Below, in pieces: positions 1-15,000 of a stretch of 64,000 nt of DNA. A model generated the notes under the pieces. The model was not told the DNA's origin, searched no databases, and was given only the letters and a program-made list of their open reading frames with translations. Source of the stretch: Mycteria americana (Eukaryota; Chordata; Aves; Ciconiiformes; Ciconiidae); contig NC_134370.1 of the NCBI RefSeq assembly GCF_035582795.1, positions 51,075,501 through 51,139,500 on the forward strand, in the 5' to 3' direction. Each line of letters begins with the position of its first letter. Position 1 is the first letter of the stretch. Both the position numbers and the translations under genes were made by a program.

Positions 1-3000
1 ACCTTTCAAGGAAAAATTATTCTGCACAATGAAAATAGACCAAACTCAAACTCACTGCTAGAGTTAGTCAAGATTACAAGAGGAAGATTTAATCTCAAAA
101 TTCTTCCATTTTACACTGATAAGGTCACTAGTTTGAATGTATATTTTTCTCAACTTTTGACTAGCCCCTGCAGTGCAAGTCAATTCCCTAGAATCTCTGC
201 TGGCTCTGAGGAAAAAATACATACTATGACCCCTTAGTTCTTTTTCAAAACTGGCATCCACTTTTGGAAACTGATGTTTAATGCAATCTAATCAGACATC
301 ACAGTAAATGGTAAAGCATCACAGGAGATAAAAGCTATACAGATAGTTACTGAAGGTGGCTGAAGTAGATCACACATGGGACTTTTTTCAAGAACACCAG
401 TTTAGGAGTGACTTAGATTTTCTAGGAAGCTCCAAAAGGTATCAAGAAAACGCTTCTCTCCTTTCCTCCCCTTATACTTCCACATAGTACCCATCAGTTC
501 TGAGATTGATTTTGAAGACGGATTTTAAGACACAGGTGAAAAAAAAAGTAATTAATTCAGAAGGGCTTAATAATGTCTTTTAAGGTTTAGAGGGATCAAA
601 AGGATCCATGAATCAAAGCCAAGATTTCCAAACAGACTAGCCTTTACCCTGGACTATTTTAACTTTGGTGTCTCTAAACCTATACTATAACATAGCTCAA
701 ATGGAGACTGCTCAAGTCCCGCTATGTGACTGCCAGATTTTTGAATCCTGGGACAGCCACCCCCATGTACCCCCCAATTAATCTGTTTTGAAACTAATGG
801 CCCATTTTTTCTTCAATGAATCTTAAATAGTTACTTCATATTTAGTCATAGTTTGTAAAAGATTGGGGGGGGGGGGTAGGTTATTTTATTTCTTTAATTT
901 CTTCCTTCCTCAGATGTAATTTAAGTGACAATTATCAAGAGTATCTTAATTGGGAAAATGCTGTTTCTAGCTTTAAGAATTCATCCATCACTTAAACAGG
1001 AAGCTACGGGGTTTTTTAATATACTAAGTAGCATTTGAATATGAAATATGGACATTCATTAACTATTTGACTTTCATTCTTCTCGCATGAGATATTAATA
1101 TTTTAATATACTGAAAATACCAAGTTTCAGCCACTTAATCTTGATGTGCTATGGATATGTAGTTTAGCTCATTAGTTAGAATACAAATGATGAACAGAAA
1201 TACCACATCAGCACTTTTAACAGCATATGAAATTAATTGCATTAATTTAAAATGCTATGACTACTGCTACAACTGCAATTTCCCAAGATTCACTAATAGA
1301 TTTACAGGCAAAAAGATACTTTCATTAATTTGCATTCTTCTAAAAATGACATAAGAATGATGTGTACTTTAAAAAAATCCTTACTGTGTGTAACAGACAT
1401 TTGGCAAGTGTTTCCATTTTACATTTGATAGGATTTTGTGTCTCCATTGTTGTAAAGAGTTTTCTTCTAACTAGGTGCAGTGCCTGCTGAAATCACAGGT
1501 AATTTTATTCAGGTCTGAAAACAAATGACCTTTGCTCTGAAGAGATTTTCTTTTGGCCTCAAAGGTTATAAAGCACAAATACAGATTTTTCTGGAAAGTG
1601 TATTGTATCATAGACAACAGCAAACTAAATCAGTTTTAAAAGCTCCTTTGTGTCTAGGCCTGAATTCTTAGAATTAATTATAAGAACTATCGGGAAAACT
1701 AGATTCAGAGACTACTGAGGTTTAAAGATAATTGCGTACATACTGTCAACTACTGAAGCTAAGACACATCAGCACAAACAGTGAAAGACTCCTGTAGGGA
1801 TGGTTTTCTGAGAAAGCAAGCTTAGACTGCAGTTAGATATCTATGTGCACCAATCCATGCCTTGCACAGACTGATTTTTTGTGGTCGGTCATTTCCCTCG
1901 CAGCACCAAAATGATTTATACAACCATTCCTTTGATCACTTCAAAAACTCAGGATCTGCACAAAAAAATATCTTCTCAGAACTTAAGATTTCTAGTAGGA
2001 ACTCCACCAAAATTTTCAAATAAAGATGAATTTCAAAGCTAAAAGAAGAACATAAAGGGGAAGGCCATAAATACCTCTATTATGATACTATGAAGTTTAA
2101 CAAATGCAACTGCAACTTTTTAGAGGCTAAAATAAACTAGAAACTGGTGTTTCTTTTGTTCTTTCACTTCAGTAACAGGAAGTGGTGAGCTGCAAACATT
2201 CGTAGAGCAAGCCTGGTGACATGTGCTACCACTTCCTGCCAAGTGCACTTGCATGGCTAAGTACGAGCAACGTTTTGATTACAGTTAAATTTAAATTATG
2301 CTATGTAAAACACTCCAATGACTACAGCATTTCAAAAGTAATTATTGACAGAAAGTTTCCTTTATCAATGAATTCTTATTTTACACAGTCACACACTGCG
2401 ATACAAAAGTTTGAAAAGATACTCGGGTCTAATAAAGAAGAGTCATTTGCGAATTGGAAAGTTTGATTGCAAAGGATCACACAGCTTTCACAGTTTTAAA
2501 ATGCAATGTGCAATACTCTTCTCTCCAGTAGGGAGAGAAAGCCTAGAAACATTTGGATGTCCATCAGAAGTTAAGTTTTAGAAGCTTTCAGAAAACAGAC
2601 CCAGATTAATTCTTAGAACATGAAAGCTAACAGGATAATTATTTTTAACTGCTAAAGTGGAGTTGCCACACAGACGTCTGACACGCTGGTGTCCACTTAG
2701 CAAGTCAGTACATACCAGATATGGATACAAGAGCATCTGTTGCAGGAATCACAAACTTGCAGTCTGCAAGGATGAAGTCCAAGTTGAGTCCCGAACTGTG
2801 CATTGGTTAGGACTGTAATTGCTTGTATTTCCCTTGCAGCATGGGGTTAAAGTAGCTGAGGGCTTATTGTTCTTCAAAATCCTTTTCAGATCCTTGCTAA
2901 CTATAGGCCAGGGATGAATCCTCTCTCCTCACTTTACTGAGGGTATTTTCTCCCATAGCTTCCAAAAAAATTCTGTCAAAGAATACACTGAGCAGAGAAA

Positions 3001-6000
3001 TTTGCACACTAAGAAAAAGTCAGTGTCATTAGTGCCACACAAAGACTTACACAAAAACCATGAGTGCCGCATGTTGCCATATTTACCTTATAACGCTAAG
3101 TAAAGCTAATAAAATTCACCGGCTAGGGTATACCATTGTCCAACACCACGTAGCCAAATATCAGAGGCCAGGGAGACTGGCCTCACCTAGGCCTCTTTTG
3201 GTTTATGCCAAGAAGTCATGTTCATCTCATACACCGAAAGCTCTTCTGCCACTACTACTACTACTTCTTCCACCACTCCACTCCCTAGTTACACGTTCCT
3301 TCGTATTTCAGCCAACCTAGGCAGTTTTACCCATAATTAAGCTGTAATGCAAACATTTTAAAGGGACATTGATTGGGAAATGTTCCAAAGAGCTGCATTA
3401 CAATACCAAATATACAGGACTGCCCAGCAGTACATATTGAGAGGTTCCTTTTCCAGCTTTAGTACCAATGGTTTTCTATGAACCTTAACAAAACTAGTCT
3501 GACACAATTCTTACAGGAATGTAAGGACAAACTGAGCAGAGATGCTGAAACAGTTCATTTTGCTACTTTAGTTTTTAGAACAGTAGCTTACTCTCAAGGC
3601 ATCACTGTTACTCTTTTGTTCTCCCCTCATCCGTGATTTCATCATCAGAGCTAGTATTTCAGGTTTTTCAGCGCTACAGAATCAGTTTCAGCTAGGTCTC
3701 CACTACAACTTTTCCCTTCACAGTACCACTGTTTGGGCTTACAGATTGTCTTGTTTCTTCTTTTAAACAAAATTTCTGTTGCAGAAAATGCTACAGTACA
3801 AAGAAAACAAAGAAAACAAACCAAAGTATTCTGGCTGGAGCAAGTAAACTGTTACAAAAATACCAGCAAATACTTCCTGAAGGTAAAGGTTTCTCTGGTC
3901 TTCAGTCTGCTTAGCAAGAAGGTACCGGATACTGGAAGGGCTATGTTCTTGAATAATAAAAGTAGTGAAAACAGACAGAAAAGAAACACATACAAATTAA
4001 TGTAAAAAAAAAAAAAAAAAATCACTTAGTAGCCACTGGCAAGCAAATATTAGAATTCTTAATATTTACCTGTATTACACAGTTAACCAGTATTTTAAGT
4101 TAAATTTTCATGTGGCTCAACATTACTTTGCAGCAGCTGGACCTTACATGTGAGAAAGCTGTATGATCAGATGACAATTCCTATTGATTTTAACTCAAGT
4201 TGATTTAACAGGTTTCCTGTTCCACTAAGTTCATAGAGTCTGTATATTTAATAACATTTTTCTGGTGCAGCTGTAGCAAGAAATCAGCCAGGAAATAAAC
4301 CCTTTTCAGGATGCAAATAAATGTCAATCTCTGATAGAGTACACTAGCCTGTGTATCTACCACAGTAGGTTATTTCTCCATCTCTGCCAAAGCAATACTT
4401 TATTAAAAAAAAAAAAATCAGTACTCAATGTACTAGCATTTTAAATGGTTTAGTTGGTTTTTGTTTGTTTGTTTTTAAAATATACAAGTCAAAGGAATTT
4501 TAAAAAGTGATTAAGCACCAAAAATTGGTAAAGAAGCTTGAAAAAATTAATACCTGATCTGCTTGCTAGAAGGAGTCTCATTTTAGACTCATCTATCAAA
4601 AGATGCACCACAGTATCAGATCTTGTTTATCAAACTAAAAATTAAGACATCTGTTTTGCATGACCTGCACATAATAAAAACCCCACCCTCAAAGAAGTTA
4701 TCTTCCTACTTATCTAAATCTTACCTTACTCTTTTGAAGTAAGAATGGAAGAAGTAAAATTAAATGGAAATAAAATATTTTTCAAGTGGGATTCCCTGAT
4801 AAACAGAAACTTTGTAGCACTTATCACCATTGGACATAAATCACAATAAAAAGGAGTTCATTACAAGACGGGGAAAGGAGTCAAGGTACAAAGTCTTGTT
4901 ACCCTTTTGAGCAATCAGCATCAGAGCAACTGGAATTTATACATCAGCCTTCAAGGTGGGCTTATTCCAACTTCACAGCATTGGTCCTTCCTATCCTACT
5001 ATGTTTGTACGTGGGGTTGTGGGGGGTTTGATATTTTTCAATGGGCAGAGCTGGAGAGGGAGAAAATTTTGCAACTTCTTTACTGCAAGACACAACACAT
5101 GAGTCTTCAAGATATAAAAGGAAAGGAAAACGTTTTCCTGCAGTCACTCGGAGCTAAGGCTGAATTAAAAGCAACTTAGAAACGAAAAAGTAGATTTGTA
5201 ACCTGCCTTCAGAAAAAGGAAGTCAGAAGAGGCACATAACTGAAAATTAATATGCTTCACCTTCAGTTTGTTGAATTCTGGGAGAGAATTACTTGGAAAA
5301 TACTTCTCCCGATAGGCTTTGATTCTTGTGAACAGCAAGTGACTAAGCTGCATAGATGAACATCAGAACTAGTAAGTAGTAGTACTTCTGTAGCATAGCT
5401 GTTAAGAGCTGGTATTGTTCTGCTGATTCTCCCGAGGATGGGTTTCAATTTGAGAGAGCAGTCACAAGCATGTCATCTCCAAGATACTGCAGCAGTACGT
5501 GTTTCAGAATCAACTGCTGCCAGTGCATTTGCTTTTCATTATATTTTGAAGTGCTGTAAGCAATCGGCACTGAAGGACACTGAAGCACTCATTTACACAC
5601 CTTGCTCACCACAAGATGACAGACATGCAGATATCAGCACTGATCACACACACGAGTTTTGTGTGGATACACGTGAACAGAGCTGAAGAGTTTCAACATC
5701 TTCCAGGCAGAGTCCAAGCACGGACAGACCTATAGGACAAGACTCTTCCAGAAACTTGTTCTTTTCCATATGCATCCAACAGCTGAGGGACATCAATTTG
5801 TTCCCATCGATTTTCCCCACAAGCTTACCCTGGGATTACTAGGGTTTTTTGCGCTCAGCAGTAGGTATTTCAGGGTTTGGATTAAATACACAATTATTTT
5901 TAATGGTGTTTTTAAGGGACTGTTTTCTTGCGCTACATCAGCATACTGTCTCAATCTATAAAGGTAGATAAATGAAGCCTCAGAAATTTGCTTTTATATT

Positions 6001-9000
6001 AGATCTTTCTTGAAGGATTTCAGTAAACGTAAGAAATGCCCCAGTAGGAAAGAAGATCAGTGTAAAAGGCAGGGTGGGGAACACTTGCAACACACCAGTG
6101 TGTCATACAGCTTCATGCAAAAGAACAAAGTCTAACCATTTTGAACTTGAACGTTTGGCTTTAGTCCCTAGTAACATCTGCAAGGCATTTTTCAGATGAT
6201 GTCAGCAATGTCTTGTATCACTATGTAAATTAAAGACACAGTAGTCTTTTATTGCGACCATTCAAAAATACAGCAGATTAACATGAAGCAACACACCAGG
6301 GTGAAGGTCAACAGTTTTAAAAAGTTGTAAGATAAATTTATTTTAGAATTATACACAAGTGTAACCAGTTTTATTCACCCTTTCACAACTTAAAGGGACA
6401 AAGCTGTATTCTATTCCTTCTGGACAGCCCGTAAGAATCCACAAAACTCTACTAAATTCAGAGTGGGCTGAATAGGCTCCTTCAGGTTACCTGGCCTTTC
6501 TTCATCTTACTATTCACCCATAGAAAGAATCTAATACTGGTGCCCTACACAATGATACACAGAGCAGTGTTTTGCACCTTGAAAGATATTAATACAGTAA
6601 GGTTCTTGAAGTTTAAACACACTACACTGGCAAAATAAATACATACAAATGGCTAAAGCAGGTAAGGCAATAAAAAATGCGGGTGCCGTGCGTATATATA
6701 ACTTAAGGCAGTTTCCTGCTCATAAGACCTTGAAACTTACTACCAAGATCAGATCAACGCCTATAACATTAAGCAAACTGCCACTTCCTTCAGCATGTCT
6801 CCTCAGCTACAGTAAAGCTACCACTCTAAGCTTCCTTTCTTAAGATAAACTACTTTCTATTTAAAAGAGAACAAGGGATTCAGAATACAACTTAAAATCA
6901 TCAGAATTAGACCAACCTACACTTTGAAACATTCAGGGTTTTGACAGCTCAATAATCTATAGTGTAATCTGATTATCACACTGAGATTTGAATCCAGTGC
7001 TCTTCAGCCACTTGTTCATAACGGTGCTCCTACGAGTTCTGCCACCACAACTGTGCACTGCAGTGCTTCAGTGTGAACACTAGAAGATCCTGCAAAGTGA
7101 AATTCTCTTTTCAGCGTTTTGAAGTCAGAATTTACAGGTTGCTTTGAACAGCCTTTGAATTGCATTATTTTAAACACCAAAATCAATCCAAATTTAAAGA
7201 TTATAAAACAACACAATAGTAGAAACTTATTACTGTTTGACATGAGTAAAATTACCACCTGTCACAACAGCCCAACTTTAAAAGGGCTGGGTCCCTGCAG
7301 AATGTCTTGTAGAGTTTACAGCCTAGGTACTACACCTCTATGAAAGCGCACAGAAATTAACCTATGTCTACCTCTCATTCTATTTTGAATGTAAAATAAG
7401 CTACACTTGGTGGTAACTCAGTTTCATCTAAACCAATTCTGAAATAGATTAAAATTGCACCACTGATACAGACAGCAAAGTTTGTTTATTTAAGGATTAT
7501 TTATAGACTGACTGTCTCTAAGAGGAATGCACTAACTTAGAGGCTTTGAGAACATATTCCTTTCAAGCCAACGTGCAACTGGTGAGCAGCAAATGTTAAA
7601 ATCGGCCAACAGGCTTGAGTTGAGGCTACAGTTTCACAGCTAGCCAAAACCAGCGTGGGTGCTGCCACTGAAGAGTCATGACCAAATCCTTTTCTCTTTT
7701 GATCAGGTTAGTTTTCACCTGGGTGAGTTCCATAATTCATCTTACCATCATCTGTAATGACAACTGATGGCGTAACTTAGAAAACAGGTACACACGGTCA
7801 CAGCTCTCCTCCTTTGAGTAGCAGACCACAGACCCCGTTGAACCAATCATTAAAGCCCTAGTTAGTTAATACAGAGCAAGAGGTGGGCCACAAGTAGCTT
7901 GCAAGCAGCTCCAGTGTGGATCCTACACCAGGATATCACCTGACCAGCTGCAGCTCTGTGCTAGTACAGGAATTGCTCTGCATTTCACACTCCAGCTATG
8001 GGTAGGTATGGAACAGAAACAGCTGCAGCGATCTCCCAAGGACCCAGCCCCGTACTCACTCAACCTGTAATGCAGCAATGGGAGATTTGTGCATCTGTCA
8101 TCTACTTTGAAGCTTTTCTTTCCCTCAGGTCTCTAGGATGTGCAGCATATGGCTTTCTACTGCACAAGAAAAAAAAAAAAAAACCAACCAAAAAAACTTT
8201 GCCATATGTTTTAATGGGTAAGAACACCAGATTTTCCCATTTAGAAGGTGGCTTAGGAATAAAAATATTTGATTATTCTTTCAGAAGCCCAGTGCTTAAT
8301 ATGAGATGACATGTGATTAGTCCTTATCAAAAGCATCATTTAACTTAATAGGCAAGACCAACAAAAATTGGAAGTGGAACCCCCCAGAACAGGAAAATAT
8401 GATCCTGAATGCCCTTCCTGTAAATCGTTAAGTGTTTGTAGATGTAGAAAACATAGAAAATGCTGTCTTTAACCAAAATAACTAAGTGAATATTGCTGTC
8501 AGAAAAAAGAAAAAAAAAAGCTCACTTCATCCAAAAGTTAGAATCTCAAGCATCCAAAAGGGTGAAAAAAAGCCTTATTAAAAAAAACCTACGTAACCAA
8601 TACTACCTTGCCACCATGTTTTAAAGTTCATTGTTCACTATTCATATACTATGCTTCAGTTGCGATGATGAGAACAGGCCAAAAAGGTTAGGTTTGGTTT
8701 TGTTCAGTAATTTTTGGTCCAGATTAACCTATATGACTGTCCAGTGACAAATGGAGATGTCACTTCTTTTTAAAAAAGCCTCTTAAAGTTTTAGGGGTCC
8801 CACTTGATCTGGATGTCTATACTGAACTGGTTATTCAGAGTGAAGAAATAAAAGACTTTTGGGGGCCATACCATTGTCTGTTTACAGCAGAAGAGCTGCT
8901 ACATGAAAAGCAAGCATACAGAGTGTCCCAGAATTCACAAAGCAAAGGAAGAATTGGTAAGTCATTGATTACTTAGAGATAAAAAACCCTTGCATGTACA

Positions 9001-12000
9001 GATAATGCACTTTGTATCTTCTATTCCAGCAGTACCTATCATAGGTGCTGCATTCATATCCTGTCAGCTGCAGATTTAAGACAGGTATGGAAGACTTGAT
9101 GGGAACAGTTAGCATGCACAGTTAAACACTGCTATAGCCCAACAACTTGGACTGCCAAGCACCTCCTTGAGAGATTCAGGGATATCAAGATAGGGTCAGA
9201 GGCAGAGGAAAACAAAAGTTGAATTGAATAATGTCAGACAGAGCAGGTATAAATTACGCATGACCACTATAAAGATAGAAGTGATTAAAAAAGATGGGCA
9301 GTGATGAAATTTTTGAAAGTTTTATAGGAATGCAGGAACACCCCACTCATTAAACAGATAAGACTTCAGAGGGCACAAACCTGCTTAAAACTGGAAGGAA
9401 AAGCACATAGAATATGGGTATTACCAGCAACATAAACAGAGACAAAAATGAAAAAAAAAAAAAAAAAGCACACGTCAACAATGGTAGCAAGACAGTTCTT
9501 ACCTTTGTAACTGATACTCTGGCCAAAAGGATCTTGGTTATCTATGAAGACCAAATTGTCTCATCCAGTAAGAATTATCTTTGTTAAGATAAATCATCTA
9601 ATCTAGGAATTTCAGTTAGTCTGAGATACGGTCGTGTTTTAGAAGCAACTGTGTGAAGTACCTAGTGAGGCAGCAAAATCAGGCCAAAAGTCAAAGCAGA
9701 AGGTTTAAAGTTACTGAAGTTATTTTTAAAGATGGCAGGACAGTCAACAGACTTTGGGAACATCATTTTTATCAGAGTCTTTTTTTAAACCCAGGTTTTT
9801 ACATGGGGGTAAGTATGTGGGGGTTTTTTTGTTTGGGAAGCAAAGGACATGAGGGAAGAAGGGCTGCTTTATTTAACTTCTTACGTGAATGATGAAATAG
9901 GCCTTTTTTGAAAGACTTTTACTACCTAAATTAACAGGCAAAATCATGCAACTTATTAACGAAGGCCATACTTGTCTTTCTGGCACATAACAGTTTTCTT
10001 TTCCTACATTATGGAAGGTTCTTTTAATGGCCACTTCATCTCCTCTTCCTGCACTGCATGTTCTAAGTGCTCCTCTCTAGTCACTTCTGCTAAGCCAGAG
10101 AAGTTCTCCCAGCCAGCAGTTACTCTGACTTACTGTATCTCCCTCCTTCCTTCCATGCTTCGGTTGACACAGATACCTTACTTCATCTTTAATCCCATCA
10201 GAAGTCACACCATACAGACAAGATATTTTGTTTCACTAAAGGAAAGCTATTTCTCTCTGGCAGATGAAAGAAAGGGGGGGCAGAGGTGGGGGGCAGGCAG
10301 GGAGGGAGGGAGAAGCAGTGTATGTGTTCCCTGGCTGGCAGCCCCTTTAGCTTTGCCCAATTTCTTAAACTCAACCTGTTCTTCCTGAGTTCCAGATTTG
10401 GTGCCAGATTCCTATCAGTGACCAGTCTGCTTTACGCATTCTTAGATGTTGCCATCCATATAAGAGAATGCCACTGACATTCAGCATCAGTTTTTTTCTC
10501 TGGTGCCCAAAGCGGTAGAGTCTGCACAGCAGCAGCAAAACTAATACAGACCATCTGAAACTTGGTCAACTGTTTGTTCTCCCTAGCAGAAGAGAAGTCT
10601 TCTGAAACATGCAGTACTTCAGTTGCCTTTAAAACTACATACAATCTAATCAAAAGTGTCATAGCTTACATTTAAGAGGAAAGCTTACTATAAACTGGTA
10701 TTACATGCAATTATTGGTCAAAAACCCTGTAAGAGGCACTAAGTTACATCACACTGCAACCCCTGTTGGGACAAGAAGCTGCTGACTTAAGTTTTGAGTT
10801 GCAAGTCCAGCAACTAAAAGCCTCTGGATCAACTCTGCTTGTACAAGAGTCCTACACAGTGCAACTCCATTGAAATTACTATTATTCATAGTTCAGTTGC
10901 ACTAGAAAAGGATCAGATCTATTTCATATATCTACAGTCAGCTTGATGGACTGGGCACTTAAGCTACCATAACATCCAATTAAAGATAAAAAGCAATATA
11001 ATACCCTTTGAATTACAAACACACACCTATTTTCTATCACAAAACATGAAATAAAGCATCACCATAAATACTGCATGTATTCTTCATCATCTATTATGAA
11101 TGTCAGTTAAATTCTGAAATAAGTCAGTTCAAGATGTATTTCTACTAAAAGGATGCCCTATTGCAGAAGGACTAGGAAATCCTTCCAAATAAGTAAGTAA
11201 AAAATTCCCAAACAAAAGCTATGTGTCCTCAATACCTCTCTCAAAGCCTGTATCAATCAATCAATACATTTGTTCCTACATTCATTCAATGTTAGTCTGT
11301 GTTCTTAACTTTGCATTCAAGCCAAGTCACAAAAGCAGCACTAAGCTGCCCTCCTGTCACTCAAATAACCAGATAACACATAACCAAGACAGACCTCCAT
11401 CTGCCAATTAGGAATAGGCATAAAACAGTTAGACCTCTGTCATGCTGTTTCAGAGTAACACGCAGCAAGAAAGCTACAACAGCATTTTTAATAAAAGCCA
11501 AACAATTTCACTTACGTTGTTGGCCTGTTGCAGAATACCGTAGGGTAACGCAATCTCAGCAGCAGATGAAAATCAAAAGTCTAAGATGTCTTTTGTTACC
11601 AGCTAGGTGTTAGTATCAAATTTAAGGTCACAAGACACACAAACTCTAATGCTTTTAGCCTACAATGTCTCCAGCTACAATGCTTTCTGATCAACATCAG
11701 GACAACATCTTGCTGACCATATACCTTGAAAACAGAATAATTCTTCCAGTTTCATATTTACCTCCATAATGCTGTCTGCCCCATTCCCGTGTAAACCCTT
11801 GATCTCCTTCTCACACTGTACTGAAGAGATACCCAAGTCCCAGATCCTACAAACTTTGAACATGCGCTTCCGTTCTGTAGATATGAATAATGGTGCCACC
11901 TGAGTCACTTAAACTAGTCTCAGTCACTTCAAAGTCTTACTTACAATTTCTTTATTATACCGACCATTAATAAAGTACTACTGACAACACCTTCCTGACT

Positions 12001-15000
12001 CTTCCCTCCTTTTGCTCATCTGTCATGGATGTGCATTTTCTTCTACAGCTCCGACCATCTGGAGAAGCCCAAAAGAAATTGACTGAATGAGGATAGGGAA
12101 TGCTGAAGCTTAATGGGAGGGTGGAAAAAAACCAAGAAACCAACAACCAATTTTTTTGTCTCATACAAGTAACCGTGGGGAAGAAGAGTAGAAATATTCA
12201 GTGAGGCATAATTTGACTTGCGTACGCTAAAACAATTTCCATTACACATTACAGACATGGAAATTTCACTGCAAAAGGGAAGTTGGTAATTTTGCTTGTC
12301 AAAGGATTTTCATCAAAGTGTTCAAAGGTCAGCATACACGTGCTTGATTGCCAGAGTGGTGTCCTATTTTGCAAGATGTAGGCTAAGGAAAAGTTACTTC
12401 TGTAAAATCAACAAATTGTTTCAACTCTCAGATACAGAGCTATCTCATGTGGGCAACTTCCTGCCAAATGCTGATATCATCCTGGATTAAAAAAATAAAT
12501 ACGACAGATTTTAGTACAAAGGCTTGCTGACTCTGAAACAAGTCAGAAATGCTATCAGCTAAAATTTATATAACTTTACTTTATAGAAACCAGTTTAAAC
12601 AAAAAGTTGAAAGGAATGCAAAGAATAAACCTTATTATTTGGAATGATAAACCCAATCCAGTTTTACCAGACAGCACTACTTGAACAGCAAGTTAAGATA
12701 CTTAGAGACTGCTAAATTAATGCTTCTTGTTCTGGTACACCGCACTGAAACTACTAGCAAAATGCACATGAGATACTCCAAGATAAGTTTTGTTTTAGGA
12801 GCTGTTAAAGTGTGAAAATGAGCTGACTCAACTGCATTTTACTTTCTGTGTAAAACTGTGCAAAAGCAGAAGTCTCCATCCAGGAAGCAAACTAAACATA
12901 ACCTTACATAACACATTCCCATTGTAAAAAAACTTCTATCCCATGCTAACAGTGAAAAGCTGATCCTCACTAGGGACCACAGCAGTATTATGACTTGTCA
13001 ACCCTTTCAGAAATTTTCCAAACAGAGCTACAGAGCCATATGTAGAAAACGTAAAGTTGCTGAAGGCCAAGGATCTGCCTTGCCTAAAGTTGCTGAAGGC
13101 CAATCTGTGTTTTCACAGATTGAAAACACATCACTTAGAATAACCAAAAGGATCACCAGAGAGAAAGACTGCTGGTTCATTTCTCATAATGGGTAGCAAA
13201 GTTTGCTGAAGGTATTAGTCATGCCAGGTAGGCAAGACAAAGACAGAAAGACTCTTGTGCCAAGAGTCACCCAAAAAAGAATTTTAGAAGTCTGATAAAT
13301 TATAAATATATATGCACTGCACTTTTATCCTACTTCTTACGCAACTGTTGACCACAGGACACCAGGCTGGAAGATCTTACTGTCTGAATCAGGACAGCCA
13401 TCATTATAGCATGACCAAAGTCTTGAGGAGAAAAGTCAAGGGAATATTTGCAAACCTCCAAGAAACCTACAAGGAGGTAGCCTTACAGGCATGTTTTGCA
13501 TGACAGCAGAAGAGAAGGGAATCTGCAAAGTATGACACAAGTATATCATGCAAGATGACAAAGTAACTACAATTCATTAGTGACTCATTTCTATAATATG
13601 AACATTGAGGCTAAGTAAAACAAACATTCTATAAAAAAGCAATATTTCCATGTCCCCCTCCTACTTTCTTTTTTTCCTTTTGGAAAGTGCTTCCATTGCT
13701 CTGGTAATTGAAATGTTGTGGTTTAATCCCGGTTAAACTACTAAACAACAATAAGAGTGGGAAATTATAAGAAAGATATTTGGTGCTTAGACATGATGTG
13801 GGCCCTTTCGTCATGGCAACAAAATTTACTTTAATTTCTGGATGTAGAATCTAAGAAAAAAAAAGTTAAAACAGTTAGAAGTTTAATCCCATGTAGTTAA
13901 GAAAAACCTCTAAGTGACTCACCTCACTCACAAATAGCATTTACATACATAAGATTAAACAACAAAATTTTACGTCAACACATCTCAAGCATATGCCTTC
14001 TCAGTCTTCTACAGTTAAACCAACTCTGATCATGTTAGTGGAGACACAGACCAGAGGAGAACTAGGGCACCACTAAGGGCACATAATATCATGCGTGCTA
14101 ACTAAAATCATAGTGTTACGATGTGTGTTCGATTCACAAAGTACCATCATATTGCAGAATCCACTTTTTGGAGAACATATAAACAAAACAGTCTGGCAGC
14201 TTATACTTCAGGAAGACTCAGTGTACTCAATTAGGAATGCGAATCTGGAGACCTTAAAACTTCAACTGGCAGGGGGGGCCTGTTTGGGAAAAGCATTGCA
14301 TCCCTGCATCTCCCTCCACACTATGGTTCGCTGTGCTTTATCGGTCAAGGAAAAAAATCACAATTGTTAAAAGTGGAATGCCCCTAAGCTCATCAGACGT
14401 ATTAATTACGACTGTAAAACCGACTAGTATTGAGCAGCCAGCATGCGCTCACAGAGAGAGCATGTCTTCAGGAACAGATTAGCTCTACATGATTGACCTA
14501 AAATATAGGCAATACATGAAGAAGACTGAAAAAAACCCAAGTATTTTTATTTAAGCACACATCAGCACTTTATGAACAGTTTCACTATTTCCTGCATTGT
14601 CAACTTTCCTGTTTGTAGTTCCTTTGCTAAGAAATAAGAGGGACTGGAAGAAACAAAATTATAAGAAGGAAAACATAACTGTGAAATCACAAAGACTACC
14701 TATGGAATCAGAAGTATGCCTCAATTATTAGTAAGTTTCTTCAAGTTGAATAGTGTTGAAAATAAGACCCTTGTGAAAGCAAATATAAAGGAAGGAAATG
14801 AGAGCAAATCCTATATTTACTGAATAAGGTAAGAAAAAACAGCAGCACATTCACAATCCTCAAGACTTCAAAGTGAATCAGTGAGAAAAAGAAACATCAA
14901 GGGGCTAAGCAGTTCAAGAAATACCACGAAAATGGTTGGAAGACAGACACACCCATTTATGTTAGCAATCTCTTTAAAAGTATAGAGAGATATTTTATAC

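Noticed and set aside
1125-1150. Possible RAB8B exon 2 fragment (I-K-I-K on the minus strand)
   Set aside because: The flanking residues do not match Rab8 and no AG acceptor is in the right place.
14120-14135. tRNA B-box-like GTTCGATTC
   Set aside because: There is no A box at the right distance and no cloverleaf can be drawn around it.
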